A DNA stretch of 64,000 nucleotides, taken from NCBI RefSeq assembly GCF_900176165.1, contig NZ_FWWU01000009.1:2605001-2669000 (forward strand), in the 5' to 3' direction. Positions 36,616-46,249 of the stretch are shown piece after piece. A program made the position numbers and the translations under genes. The notes under the pieces were generated by a model. That model saw only the letters and a program-made list of their open reading frames with translations. It was not told the origin of the DNA and searched no databases. How positions within the stretch are numbered: the stretch's first letter is position 1; every line of letters starts with the position of its first letter. This stretch comes from Deinococcus hopiensis KR-140. Its GTDB lineage: Bacteria > Deinococcota > Deinococci > Deinococcales > Deinococcaceae.

Positions 36616-38048
36616 TGCAGGGCAAGACGAACAGGCTAAAGGTTCTGGGCCTGCTGGCCCTCGCGGGTGCGGTGGGCGGCTCGGTCCTCGCGGGCGGCAT
36701 GGACATGATGATGGCCCCGGCCAGCACCCCCCTGACCGCCACTGCTGCCCTACGCGACGAGGCCGGACAGGTGGTGGGCACGGCGAAGTTCACGCAGGCC
36801 GGGATGGGCGTGCAGGTCAGTGTGGAGGCGCGCGGCCTTCCGGCGGGCAACCACGGCATGCACGTCCATGAGTACGGGCGCTGCACCCCCGGCGTGGACC
36901 CGGCCACAAACACCGTCGTCCCCTTTGGCGGTGCTGGCGGTCACTTCGACCCCGGTATGAGCAAGAACCACGACGACCCCCAGGCGGGCAACAAGTACGG
37001 CCATGGCGGTGACCTGCCGATGCTAACGGTGGGCGCGGACGGCGTTGGCAGGGCGAGCTTTACCACCGACAAGCTCAGTCTGACGGGCATGACCGGCATC
37101 TTGAACCGCTCGCTGGTCATCCACGCCAACCCGGACGACTACAAGAGCGACCCAGCGGGCAAGTCCGGCACCCGCATCCGCTGCGGCGTGATTACGCGGG
37201 GTGGCCTGAGCGTGCGCGACTACCCCCTGCCCGATCACCTCTCTTTCCCCGAGGGCGTGGCCTACGACGCCAGGAAGGGCGTGCTGTACACCGGCAGCGC
37301 CACCAACGGCACCATCTACGCGGTCAACGCCTCCACGGGGGCGGTGAGCAAGTTCAGCGAGGGCGGAGCGCTGGGCCGCCGCATCGCCCTGGGCCTGAAG
37401 GTGGACGGACAGGGCCGGGTCTGGATTGCGGGCGGCGAGCAGGGCACAGTCGCCATTCTCGACAGCAGCGGCATGACGTTGAAGGTACTCCAGACGCCCG
37501 AGAGTCCCATGCCGTACATCAACGACCTGACGCCCGCGCCGGATGGCAACGTCTACGTGACCGACAGCCGCCGCCCCGTGATCTTCCGGGTGGACCGCCA
37601 CCTGAACCTGACGGCGTGGCTGGACCTGGGCAAAACGCCCATCAAGTACGGCCCCGGGGTCAACCTCAACGGCATCGTGCCCACCGCCGACGGCAAATAC
37701 CTGCTGGCGATGCAGACGAACACGGGTGACCTGTGGCGCATCGACCTGCGGACGAAGGCGGTCAAGAAGGTCATGGGCGGCCTGATGCACGGCGACGGCC
37801 TGCTGCTTGATGGCAAGGCCCTGTACGTGGCCCGCAACAAGGACCAGGTGGTGAGCAAGGTGACGCTCTCCGCCGACTCCAGTAGCGGCAAGGTCATGCT
37901 GGAAGAGCCCCTGAACGGCCTGCGCTTCCCCGCGACGCTGACGATGGTGGGCAACGACATGGTGGTCACGCAGCCACAGCTCGACCGCCTCCAGGCGGGA
38001 ATGCCGCCCGAAGTGCCCTTCCGTTTGACACGGTTCGGGAAGTTTTAG
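36615..38048 (+). CDS. Cu/Zn superoxide dismutase fused to a beta-propeller, exported
   Basis: 477 residues. After an export signal (about 1-27) comes a full SodC domain (about 38-195) with His83, His85, His110, His119, His130, Asp133 and His170 as metal ligands, disulfide Cys90-Cys190, and the active-site Arg187. The C-terminal about 280 residues are an SMP-30/NHL-like propeller (LSFPEGVAYDARKGVLYTGS, INDLTPAPDGNVYVTDSRRP, GVNLNGIVPTADGKYLL). The fusion is uncommon. GGAGG lies 6 nt before the ATG, which overlaps the stop of the PQQ-dehydrogenase gene. Joint removal of superoxide and oxidation of a small molecule in the periplasm is an inference. Confidence 0.87.
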   Translation: MQGKTNRLKVLGLLALAGAVGGSVLAGGMDMMMAPASTPLTATAALRDEAGQVVGTAKFTQAGMGVQVSVEARGLPAGNHGMHVHEYGRCTPGVDPATNTVVPFGGAGGHFDPGMSKNHDDPQAGNKYGHGGDLPMLTVGADGVGRASFTTDKLSLTGMTGILNRSLVIHANPDDYKSDPAGKSGTRIRCGVITRGGLSVRDYPLPDHLSFPEGVAYDARKGVLYTGSATNGTIYAVNASTGAVSKFSEGGALGRRIALGLKVDGQGRVWIAGGEQGTVAILDSSGMTLKVLQTPESPMPYINDLTPAPDGNVYVTDSRRPVIFRVDRHLNLTAWLDLGKTPIKYGPGVNLNGIVPTADGKYLLAMQTNTGDLWRIDLRTKAVKKVMGGLMHGDGLLLDGKALYVARNKDQVVSKVTLSADSSSGKVMLEEPLNGLRFPATLTMVGNDMVVTQPQLDRLQAGMPPEVPFRLTRFGKF

Positions 38049-38170
38049 AGCATTGGTCCGAATAGAGCCGTGCGTGGAGGGACAGCCCTCACGGCTCTAT
38101 TCTCCCCATGCGCATCCAAGTTCGCTCGCCGGGCCGGGTCAAAAAGAAGTCCCCTTTTTGACAAACGCTC
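38047..38170 (-). repeat. Two-hairpin dispersed repeat, copy 4
   Basis: Block B comes first on the plus strand: AATAGAGCCGTG pairs perfectly with CACGGCTCTATT across about 17 nt. Then the linker ATGCGCATCCAAGTTCGCTC and hairpin A (GTCAAAAAG and CTTTTTGAC). Its first bases TAGAGC supply the TAG stop of the SodC fusion gene. Terminal GAGC and GCTC are inverted. Confidence 0.88.
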
Positions 38171-38381
38171 CAGGGGGATGGGCCTCACCCCCCCTCTCCT
38201 GCGGAACAAAGCGGGCCATGCGAAGCCAGGGGGACTGAAACAGGGGGCGCACGAGCGGCGACACCTCCCCCGAGGCACAGCCGCCCCCTCCGAAGCCCCA
38301 ACCCCTCCCGAGACAACCCCTCACTCGCCCTCCCGAGACATGGGCGGCACAACCGCCGTGCCAGGCGTTACGCTGGAAGGC

Positions 38382-39347
38382 GTGACCACCCCAGCCCAGG
38401 CTGCCTCAGCCGACCCCGCTTCTCCTCCAGCGGCCCCCGCCATCGAGGTCCGCGGGCTGCACAAGAAGTACGGCTCCCAGGCCATCCTTCACGACATCAA
38501 CCTCCAGGTCCGCCCCGGCGAGGTCTACGCCTTGACCGGCCCCAACGGCGCGGGCAAATCCACCCTGATCCGCACGGTGACGGGCCTGGCCTACCCCACA
38601 GGTGGACAGGTCAGGATCATGGGCCGCGACGTTCACAACGACGGCTCACGCGCCCGCGCGCACCTCGGCGCGGTGGTGGAGGCTCCTGCACGCTTCTACA
38701 CCCAGTTCACCGGGACGCAGAACCTCCAGATTCACGCGGACCTCGCCGCCATGACGCCTGGGGGTCAGCCGGTGGGGCGGGACCGCATCCGTGAGGTGCT
38801 GGCGCTGCTGGAGCTCACACGCATGGCCGACCGCAAGGTGGGCGAATATTCGCTGGGGCAGCGTCAACGGCTGGGCGTGGCGAGCGCGATTCTGGCCTCG
38901 CCCCGGGTGCTGATCCTGGACGAGCCCACGAGCGGTCTCGACGCCCTGGGCATCGGCCTGATCCACCAGATCGTGACGGACCTGGCCGAGCAGGGCTGCG
39001 CGGTGGTCCTGAGCACCCACCACCTGCGCGAAATTTCCACCTACGCGCACCGGGTGGGCATCCTAAGCGGCGGGCGGCTCGTGGATACGGTGGACCTCAA
39101 AGACCGGCAGACGGCTTACCGCTTCCGCGTCAGCGATCCGGGAGGGGCTGCTGAGGTATTGCGGCGGCTGGCCTTCGTGCAGCAGGTCACCACCCGCGCT
39201 CCCTATGCCGTGGCCCACCTGACCGACGAGCATTACATGCCCGAAGCCATCGCGCACCTCAGCGCTGCTGGAATGCACGTGTTCGAGGCCAGCCCGGACC
39301 TGTTCGACCTGTACGAGTACTACCGCGCCCGCGTGGAGCAGCCCTGA
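38382..39347 (+). CDS. ABC exporter, ATPase subunit
   Basis: 321 residues from the GTG at 38382. Walker A GPNGAGKST, signature EYSLGQRQRLGVASAI, Walker B RVLILDEPTSGLD and H-loop STHHLREIS. A long N-terminal tail rich in Pro/Ala precedes the fold. TACGCT lies 7 nt before this GTG (and GGAAGG overlaps it). An in-frame ATG at 38340 is the alternative start. It is paired with the downstream membrane subunit; the family is the bacitracin/lantibiotic-type exporters, but the substrate is unknown. Confidence 0.9.
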   Translation: MTTPAQAASADPASPPAAPAIEVRGLHKKYGSQAILHDINLQVRPGEVYALTGPNGAGKSTLIRTVTGLAYPTGGQVRIMGRDVHNDGSRARAHLGAVVEAPARFYTQFTGTQNLQIHADLAAMTPGGQPVGRDRIREVLALLELTRMADRKVGEYSLGQRQRLGVASAILASPRVLILDEPTSGLDALGIGLIHQIVTDLAEQGCAVVLSTHHLREISTYAHRVGILSGGRLVDTVDLKDRQTAYRFRVSDPGGAAEVLRRLAFVQQVTTRAPYAVAHLTDEHYMPEAIAHLSAAGMHVFEASPDLFDLYEYYRARVEQP

Positions 39348-39387
39348 TGCATCCCCTTTTCCCCACCATGCCTGTTGGAGCCGACCG

Positions 39388-40182
39388 ATGCTGACCCTCG
39401 TCGCCCTGGAATTTCGCAAACTGCTCGGCTCGCGCAGCGCCCGGCTCGCACTGCTGGTGTGCTTGCTCACGCCCGTGCTGTGGCTCGTCGCGCCCCGCCT
39501 CAACCAGCTGCTGCAAAATGTGGCGCTCGTCAGCGGCTGGCAACTCCCGGCGATCAGCCTGGGCGTACTCGTGCAGTTTCTGCTGCCGCTCTTTCTGGCA
39601 ATCACCTGCGCGGAAATGATTGGCGCGGAGGTCAGCCGGGGCACCCTCGCGCCGCTGCTGCTGCGGCCGGTGAGCCGTACCCGCATCATCGTGAGCAAAT
39701 TGATCGTCGCGCTGATGTTCCCCGTACTGCTGGTGGCTGCGCTTGTGGGAGCGTCGCTGCTCGCAGGCGTGACGCACGGCCTGGGCGGCTTTCAGGGCGG
39801 CACTGGGCTGGGGCCGGGGTACTTCGTGGGCATCGGCCCGCTGACGGCGGCAGGCGCGTTGGGGCAGGTCTTGAACAGCAGCCTGCTCGCCATGCTGATG
39901 CTGATGCCGGTGGCGGCCCTGTCGCTGCTGTTCGGGGTGCTGTACCTCAACACCGCCGCCGCGGCCCTCGCCACCCTGGCGACCTTGAACATCATGCGCC
40001 TGCTCGTGGTCTTTCCCGAGGGGCTCCAGCGCCTGCTGCTCACCACGCACCTGGACCTCTACACCCGCCTGGGAACGCCCGAACTTCAGCGCAGCATCCC
40101 GGAATCCCTGGTGCTGCTGCTGATCTATACGGTGGGCTTTGCCCTGATGGCGGTGTATGCCTTCGAGCGGCGGGACGTGTAG
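39388..40182 (+). CDS. ABC exporter, membrane subunit
   Basis: 264 residues with six hydrophobic segments (LALLVCLLTPVLWLVAPRL, AISLGVLVQFLLPLFLAITC, VALMFPVLLVAALVGASLLA, LLAMLMLMPVAALSLLFGVL, AAALATLATLNIMRLLVVF, LVLLLIYTVGFALMAVYAF). EMIGAEVSRGTLAPLLLRPVS is the characteristic ABC-2 cytoplasmic loop. It starts 40 bp behind its ATPase and is followed by a bidirectional terminator. Confidence 0.9.
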   Translation: MLTLVALEFRKLLGSRSARLALLVCLLTPVLWLVAPRLNQLLQNVALVSGWQLPAISLGVLVQFLLPLFLAITCAEMIGAEVSRGTLAPLLLRPVSRTRIIVSKLIVALMFPVLLVAALVGASLLAGVTHGLGGFQGGTGLGPGYFVGIGPLTAAGALGQVLNSSLLAMLMLMPVAALSLLFGVLYLNTAAAALATLATLNIMRLLVVFPEGLQRLLLTTHLDLYTRLGTPELQRSIPESLVLLLIYTVGFALMAVYAFERRDV

Positions 40183-40220
40183 GGGCGTGAGGGATTAGGA
40201 AGGAGGGGTTGGGAACAGCA

Positions 40221-40267
40221 AAAAGAGAGGGTGGGGACCCGGTTGTGGCGTCCCCACCTTCTCTTTT
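40221..40267. terminator. Bidirectional terminator
   Basis: AAAAGAGAGGGTGGGGA (40221-40237) pairs with TCCCCACCTTCTCTTTT (40251-40267) with one wobble. A-run and T-run flank the stem, between the convergent exporter and mglA genes. Confidence 0.85.
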
Positions 40268-40283
40268 CCTAACGGCTAACGCC

Positions 40284-40874
<591 letters not shown>

Positions 40875-40890
40875 GTTGCCTCCTTGCGAA

Positions 40891-41376
40891 TCAGCCGAGC
40901 AGGTCGTCGAGGAGCGCCGAGGCACCCTGTGAGAAGTCCTCACTGAACTGTACCTGGGGCATGTCCTGAATTTCCTTCAGGATAACCGCCAGCTGGGCGA
41001 TGGTCTTCTTGGTATGGACCTTCACGCGGCCCAGCGGTACGGAGGCGTCGAAAATCAGGGTCAGCAGCGTCTGCTCGCCCACCGACTCCACGTACAGGGT
41101 GCCGTTCTCGCCCTGGTGAATCTGCTCGCTGAAGGTCCGCTCGCCCAGCATGTTCGCCAGCGCGGCGGTGGCGGCGGCATTGCTCGCCACCAGCGTCGCG
41201 ACGCTGTCGAGCGCGGGGGGGCGAGGGGCCCACAGGGCTTCCTTGTGCGACAGGACGAAGCCCTTACGGTCCACCAGCAGGCAGTAGCGCACCCCGGTGG
41301 CGTTGAGCAACTCCTCCAGGTGGCGGTCGACTCGTTCGAAGGCTTCCCCATACAGGGCGAGGGTGGGTTCAATCAT
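40891..41376 (-). CDS. mglB: MglB-type Roadblock/LC7 protein
   Basis: 161 residues, Roadblock fold, the GTPase-activating partner of MglA. LNATGVRYCLLVDRKGFVLS, TLVASNAAATAALANMLGE and TLLTLIFDASVPLGRVKVHT are typical. TATACT at 41386-41391 (minus strand) gives a -10 9 nt before the ATG. It is the first gene of the mglBA pair. Confidence 0.9.
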   Translation of the reverse strand: MIEPTLALYGEAFERVDRHLEELLNATGVRYCLLVDRKGFVLSHKEALWAPRPPALDSVATLVASNAAATAALANMLGERTFSEQIHQGENGTLYVESVGEQTLLTLIFDASVPLGRVKVHTKKTIAQLAVILKEIQDMPQVQFSEDFSQGASALLDDLLG

Positions 41377-41484
41377 GGCCCTCGCAGTATAAGAGCCTCT
41401 TTCATGCGGCGTTCTGACAACACCGCTCCGTACCCCGGCGCGGTCCTCACCCGCCCCGGTCCGGGGACCGCTAGACTCCCGCCC

Positions 41485-43422
41485 GTGAACCTGCCCGCAC
41501 CCCCTGTAAGACTGATCTGGACGGCACTTCTGGCGCTGACGGCAGGCGCGGGGGCCCGTCCGGTGGCCGTTGGCGGCCAGGTGCAGGCCGCGGCCGTGGA
41601 CTCGCACACCCTCCCCGGCGGCGAGGCCCTGGCCGTGTGGACCCTCCCGCGCCTGGGCGTGACGGTCCGCAATGACCCGGACGACGTGCGGCTCCTGTAC
41701 GGGTCCCGCGAATTGCGCTACGCCCCGGGGCGAGGCTGGCGGGCGGTGGGCTTCAAGCTGCCCCCAGGCACGCGCCTCCCTGCCCCCGAGAGCGTCGGCA
41801 CCAGCCTGTACGTCCCCCTCGCCGCCCTGCGCCTGCTGGGGGTACGGGTGATCGCCGACACGCCGAACCTGCTGGGTTTTCCCGCGCCCGCCCAGGAACC
41901 GGAGGCCACGCTGCCGCCCTCGCCGGACCTGCCGCAGCCAGCACAAGCGCAAACCCAGACGGCGCAGCCTCCACCCAGCGTTACGCCTCCCACCCCAGCG
42001 GCGCCGGGACCGAATGCACCCGCGCCCACCCCGACAGCGCCTCCCCGGCCTACCCCTCCTCCACCCGTCACCCCGCCACCGCCCGCGCAGATCACTTCTG
42101 TGGCCCACCTCGATACCGTCCGCATCAGCCGCACGCTGTACCGCACTGTGGAGGTGCAGCGGGTGGTGCTGGAACTCAGCGGTCAAGCCACGCATCAGGT
42201 GATGCGCGAGGGCACGGGCCTGAGCATCGTGCTGCTCGGCGTGGCTTCCAGCGCCTCCAGCCAGACGCTGCCGAGCGGCGACACCCTGGGCATCGAACCG
42301 GGCGTGCAGGGCAGCGCCGCGCAGACCACCGTTCATCTGAAAACGGGCGGTGGTACGAGCGAGATTTTTACGCTGGAAGACCCCTACCGGGTGGTTATCG
42401 ACACCACCACGCAGACCGACACACGGGTGCCGCCGCCTATTGACCCCGACGCCCTGCCCGAAGGGGTCACGTACCGCGCCCGGGGTGGCCTGCACCTGCT
42501 GAGCTTTGATTCGGCCCGCTTCCAGCCGAAGGTGGTCACGGCCCCGCTGGGCACCGCGCAGGACGTGGCGAACATGGTGAAGGCAGCGGGCGGCGTGGCG
42601 GGCGTGAACGGCGGCTACTTCGATACCGCCAGCAGCCTGCCGGTAGACCTCGTGGCCGTGGGCGGCCTGATGACGGCGCCCAGTCTGGAACGTCGGGCCA
42701 CAGTGGGCTTTCCTGCCCAGGGCACGCCGCTGTTTGGTTACCCCCGCCCGCGCTACATCCTGGGTGGATCATTCGGCAGCGTGAAGGTGAACACGGTGGG
42801 CCCGAGGGCCCGGCCGGAGCTCCTGACCGCCTTTGTGGGGGACGGACATACAGCGGTAGGAATGGACGGCCTGACGACGCTGTACCTCACGCCGAACGCC
42901 ACCACGGTCACGCGGGCGGTCACTGGCCGCAATGTGCCGCTCCGGGGTACCCTCGCCTTTACCTTCGATCCGGCGCGTTTTCCGCAGTTGCCCAGGGCAG
43001 CGGGCGAGCGTCTGAACGTGGACCTGAACTGGCAGACCCCCGAAGCGGCGTGGGAACGGGTGCAAGACGCCCTCAGTGCCGGACCACTGCTCGTGCAGGG
43101 CGGCAAGGTGGTGCTCAACCCTGTACGCGAGGTATTTGATACGTCGGCGGGTATCTGGCGACCCACCCGGCAGGTGGCGTTCGGGGTGCTGAACGGCCAG
43201 CCCACCATCGCCTACCTGGAATACGGCACGCCGGAAGCCTTTGCCGCCGCCCTCGCTGCCGCTGGCGTGGACGACGCAGTGCGGCTGGACAGCGGCAGCA
43301 GCGCCACCGCTTATGTCGTGGGCGGCTACGCGGGGCTGGGCGGCTACCTGAATACGGTGTGGAGCCGTCCGGTCCCCAACGCCATCGTGTTTGTGCCGAA
43401 GATCAGCGCCGCGCGGAAGTAG
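41485..43422 (+). CDS. Secreted phosphodiester glycosidase (NAGPA) with AMIN-like domain
   Basis: 645 residues. A signal peptide (about 1-23) is followed by a stalk domain resembling copper amine oxidase N-terminal repeats (GVTVRNDPDDVRLLYGSREL, YVPLAALRLLGVRV). Then a Pro/Thr-rich linker (about 130-195), an AMIN-like domain (VEVQRVVLELSGQATHQV, IEPGVQGSAAQTTVHL), and a C-terminal NAGPA/DUF2233 domain (GVAGVNGGYFDTASSLPVDL, RLDSGSSATAYVVGG). NAGPA enzymes uncover N-acetylglucosamine phosphodiesters; in bacteria they act on wall or capsule polymers. GTG start with TAGACT 7 nt upstream (leaderless). Confidence 0.85.
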   Translation: MNLPAPPVRLIWTALLALTAGAGARPVAVGGQVQAAAVDSHTLPGGEALAVWTLPRLGVTVRNDPDDVRLLYGSRELRYAPGRGWRAVGFKLPPGTRLPAPESVGTSLYVPLAALRLLGVRVIADTPNLLGFPAPAQEPEATLPPSPDLPQPAQAQTQTAQPPPSVTPPTPAAPGPNAPAPTPTAPPRPTPPPPVTPPPPAQITSVAHLDTVRISRTLYRTVEVQRVVLELSGQATHQVMREGTGLSIVLLGVASSASSQTLPSGDTLGIEPGVQGSAAQTTVHLKTGGGTSEIFTLEDPYRVVIDTTTQTDTRVPPPIDPDALPEGVTYRARGGLHLLSFDSARFQPKVVTAPLGTAQDVANMVKAAGGVAGVNGGYFDTASSLPVDLVAVGGLMTAPSLERRATVGFPAQGTPLFGYPRPRYILGGSFGSVKVNTVGPRARPELLTAFVGDGHTAVGMDGLTTLYLTPNATTVTRAVTGRNVPLRGTLAFTFDPARFPQLPRAAGERLNVDLNWQTPEAAWERVQDALSAGPLLVQGGKVVLNPVREVFDTSAGIWRPTRQVAFGVLNGQPTIAYLEYGTPEAFAAALAAAGVDDAVRLDSGSSATAYVVGGYAGLGGYLNTVWSRPVPNAIVFVPKISAARK

Positions 43423-43447
43423 GGAATTGGAGCGTACCGGCCGGCCC

Positions 43448-43990
43448 CTACCCCGCCACCCCCAGCCGCTCCATCAACCGCACGAAGGCGTGGGCCGTGA
43501 CCTTCACGTCGCCCCCTGTGCGGTGGCGGGTCCCCGGCTCAAAAGACAGACCGAGGCGCTGGGCCAGCACATCGAGGTTGTGCGCGCGCTCACGGGGAAA
43601 GGCCCGGCGTGAGAGCTGTACCGTGCAGTACTCGGCGGCGGGAGCCCACACCAGGCCGTGCCGCTTTGTCGCCGCCCGCATAAAGCCCCCATCGAAGCCG
43701 ATGTTGTGCGCCACCACCGCTGAGTCCCCCACAAAGTCCAGAAACTCGGGCAGCACCTGGGCAAGTTCGGGGGCACGGTCCACCATCGCCTCGGTGATGC
43801 CATGGACCTGTTGGGCGCGCCAGTGAATGGGAGGCCGCTCGCCCGCCACGTTGGTGGGCCGCACCAGCGTCTCGAAGCGTTCGGCCTCCACCACCTCCCC
43901 GCCCCGCACCCGCAGCGCTCCGATCTCGATGATGCCGTCGCGCTCGGGCGAGAGGCCGGTGGTTTCCAGGTCGAACACGACGACGTTCAC
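43448..43990 (-). CDS. DnaQ-like DEDDh 3'-5' exonuclease
   Basis: 180 residues. DEDDh motifs: FDLETTGL near the start, HNIGFDGGF in the middle and HRTGGDVKVT near the end give Asp, Glu, Asp, His, Asp. It is a stand-alone proofreading-type or RNA-trimming exonuclease. It starts with GTG 43990; TACCCT lies 7 nt upstream (leaderless), which sets the start although the frame stays open upstream into the decayed lipoprotein gene. Confidence 0.9.
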   Translation of the reverse strand: MNVVVFDLETTGLSPERDGIIEIGALRVRGGEVVEAERFETLVRPTNVAGERPPIHWRAQQVHGITEAMVDRAPELAQVLPEFLDFVGDSAVVAHNIGFDGGFMRAATKRHGLVWAPAAEYCTVQLSRRAFPRERAHNLDVLAQRLGLSFEPGTRHRTGGDVKVTAHAFVRLMERLGVAG

Positions 43991-44019
43991 GCGGCTCAGG
44001 GTAGCAGGGGTTCGGGCCT

Positions 44020-44505
44020 TCAACCGGGCGTGTAGACCATCAGGGGCTGGGCCACGCGCAGCAGCTTCATCCCTTGCGGCGTACCTCAGGCGCACCGCGA
44101 CTTCCCTCTCCGTCCCGTTGGGAAAGAGGACGTGGCCTGCGCTGCGGTACGCATGACCTTCTGCCGCTTCCCCGCGGCGTCCGGGTCGCCCTTCCGGGTG
44201 AAGCTTCCCCACCACGCGAATGAGGCAGGCCCCTTCCGGCATCACGCCTGCGGTTATGGCGCTGCCGTCGCCCGCCGTGGCCGTCACGCTGACGGTACAG
44301 GGCTTGGGATTGGCGCTGCTGAAGTTGTTGTGCCGGGCCAACGCCCAAACCTGCGGCAACTTCCCCCCGCTTCAAGCGTCGTCGGCACAGCGCGCAACTC
44401 GGTCTCGGAACGGTCGGAAGCGTGGAGGTGCAGGGCCCCAGCCCGGCGACGAGCAGGCGCTCAGGAGAAGCCCGGTGGCGGCGAGGATGGGCAGCGGGAC
44501 GCATG
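44020..44505 (-). pseudogene. Frameshifted small lipoprotein gene
   Basis: On the minus strand a lipobox signal (ILAATGLLLSACSS) reads in one frame. VWALARHNNFSSANPKP, TATAGDGSAITAGVMPEGAC and GHVLFPNGTEREVAVRLRYA read in a second, and the natural-looking end MKLLRVAQPLMVYTPG with a stop at 44020 in a third. At least two frameshifts break it. The family is not recognised; the signal and length suggest an exported lipoprotein. Confidence 0.7.
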
Positions 44506-44513
44506 ATCCGAAC

Positions 44514-45454
44514 TTACCCAGCCTCTTCCTGCACCGCTGCCTCTTTTGCCGTCTGCACCGCCGCTGCGCCCCCAGGCGCGCGCATCAGCGCCGCGAGCGC
44601 TTCCTCCTTGCCCTTGGCCTCCACCTCGATCCAGGGCACGTCCGCGTAAGCGCGCGGGAAATGTGAGATCAGATGGCTGTGGCGACGGTCCTGCGGCCCC
44701 TCAATGCCGTTGCTGAGGTGGACCACCTGCCACCCGGGCGGCGTCCAGGTACCCCGCGCCTTGAGTACCCAAGCGCGCACGCTGGGATCGTCCTGATCGG
44801 GCAACTTCTCGCGCACGACGTGGTGGTGGGCGTCGAAGACCAGCGGAACCCCGGCCGATTCGCACACGGGCAGCAGCTCGGCGGGGCCATACGCGCGCTC
44901 GTCGTTCTCCAAACCCAGGCGCAGGCGGACGCTATCGGGCAGGTCGGGAATCAGGGCTGCGAGTTCCGCCGCACGCCCTGACTTGCCACCGTGCAGCAGC
45001 AGCAGGTTCCAGGTGCTTTGCGGAAAGCCGAAGCGGTCCAGCGTACCGGCGTGCGCGATCAGGGTCCGCAGGCTCGACGCCCGCACCTCAGGGCGCTCGC
45101 TGTTAAGCACGATGAACTGCTCGGGGTGCATCAGCACGCGGATTCCAGCGTCTTCAAAGGCGTATCCGGCCCGCTCCATTTCTGGAGCGAGGTGGTCCAG
45201 CACTGCGCGGCCCGTATCGTCGCCCACAAGGTCGAACATGGGGAACAGGCTGGAACTCAGGCGATACAGCCGGATGCCTCGGGCCGCGCAGAACCCGGCG
45301 GCGCCGCGCACCCGGCGGATGTTGTCGCTGTAGAGGTCCAGCAGCTTGGCCTCCCGGTCCGCAGGAGTGAGTTTCTGGTAGTTGGTGAGCGTGATCGTAC
45401 GGAAGCGGACCTCTGGTCCCACCGTCATGCACACCAGGCCGTAGGCAGGGGCCG

Positions 45455-45458
<4 letters not shown>
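44514..45458 (-). CDS. uvsE: UV damage endonuclease UvsE
   Basis: 314 residues, TIM-barrel metal enzyme that nicks DNA 5' to pyrimidine dimers and some other lesions. It is a hallmark repair enzyme of Deinococcus. Blocks LYRLSSSLFPMFDLVGDD, RVLMHPEQFIVLNSERPEV, LLLLHGGKSGRAAEL, VFDAHHHVVREKLP and WIEVEAKGKEEAL carry the expected His/Glu/Asp/Lys metal ligands. AAAGGAGC precedes the ATG. The start overlaps the stop of the DUF2256 gene (ATGA), so it is translated from the gluconokinase-DUF2256-uvsE operon. Confidence 0.95.
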
Positions 45459-45632
<174 letters not shown>

Positions 45633-45640
<8 letters not shown>

Positions 45641-46127
45641 GGGCCACTGCCAGCCTTTCCAGCGCCCGCCCTGCCAGTTCTTCTGGCGAATCGGCAAAGG
45701 TGACGCTGAGCGTTAGGACGTCCAACTCGTCGGGGCCAGGGACTTGCAGTGTGGCCAGTTGCGAGGGCAGCAGGTTAGCGTGCGCGTAGTGCCCGGCGCG
45801 GTGTTCCAGCCGTAAACGCAAGAGTGCCTCGGGCACGTTCAGAAAGACGAAGCGCACACCCTCGCCGCGTAGTGCGTCCCGGTAGGTCCACTTCAGGGCC
45901 GAGCAGGCCAGCACCACATCGGCACGGGACTCCAGTTGCCCGCACAGCCGGACCAGCCAGGGCCAGCGGTCGGCATCACGAAGGCCCTCGCCGACGGCCA
46001 TTCGCGCCCGCGCCTCCGGCGTGTGAAAGTCGTCGCCATCCAAAAAAGGCCAGCCCGTCCGCGCGGCCACCGCTTGCCCCACCGCCGTCTTGCCGCTGCC
46101 CGCCACGCCCATTACCACCAGCCTCAT
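45633..46127 (-). CDS. gntK: Gluconokinase
   Basis: 164 residues. P-loop GVAGSGKT (7-14) near the start, then DGDDFH (substrate), ACSALKWTYRD and HYAHANLLPSQLATLQ, the block typical of GntK/IdnK gluconate kinases, which make 6-phosphogluconate. Length is normal. CACACT lies 6 nt before the ATG, so it may be leaderless. It is the first gene of the operon with DUF2256 and uvsE, an odd functional mix. Confidence 0.9.
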
Positions 46128-46181
46128 GAACCCAGTGTGGCGCCTCACAGCAAAAAAGACCGTGTGGATAAAGAAAGTCGG

Positions 46182-46231
46182 TTGACACCACCCTTCTCTT
46201 ATGCCCTGGATAGCCAGGCTTGCATTGCAAG
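46182..46231 (+). promoter_or_regulatory. PadR promoter and candidate operator
   Basis: TTGACA (46182-46187) is a consensus -35. Downstream lie two perfect palindromes back to back, CCTGG-ATAG-CCAGG (46205-46218) and CTTGCA-T-TGCAAG (46219-46231). They fall in the -10/+1 region, where a PadR dimer would repress its own promoter. No good -10 at 17 bp was seen, so the core promoter is uncertain. Confidence 0.5.
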
Positions 46232-46249
46232 GCATGAAGGAGACCCACC

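Noticed and set aside
39375..40190. Second plus-strand frame over the exporter membrane gene
   Set aside because: The frame starting at 39388 has six clear membrane helices and the ABC-2 loop; the other is a shadow.
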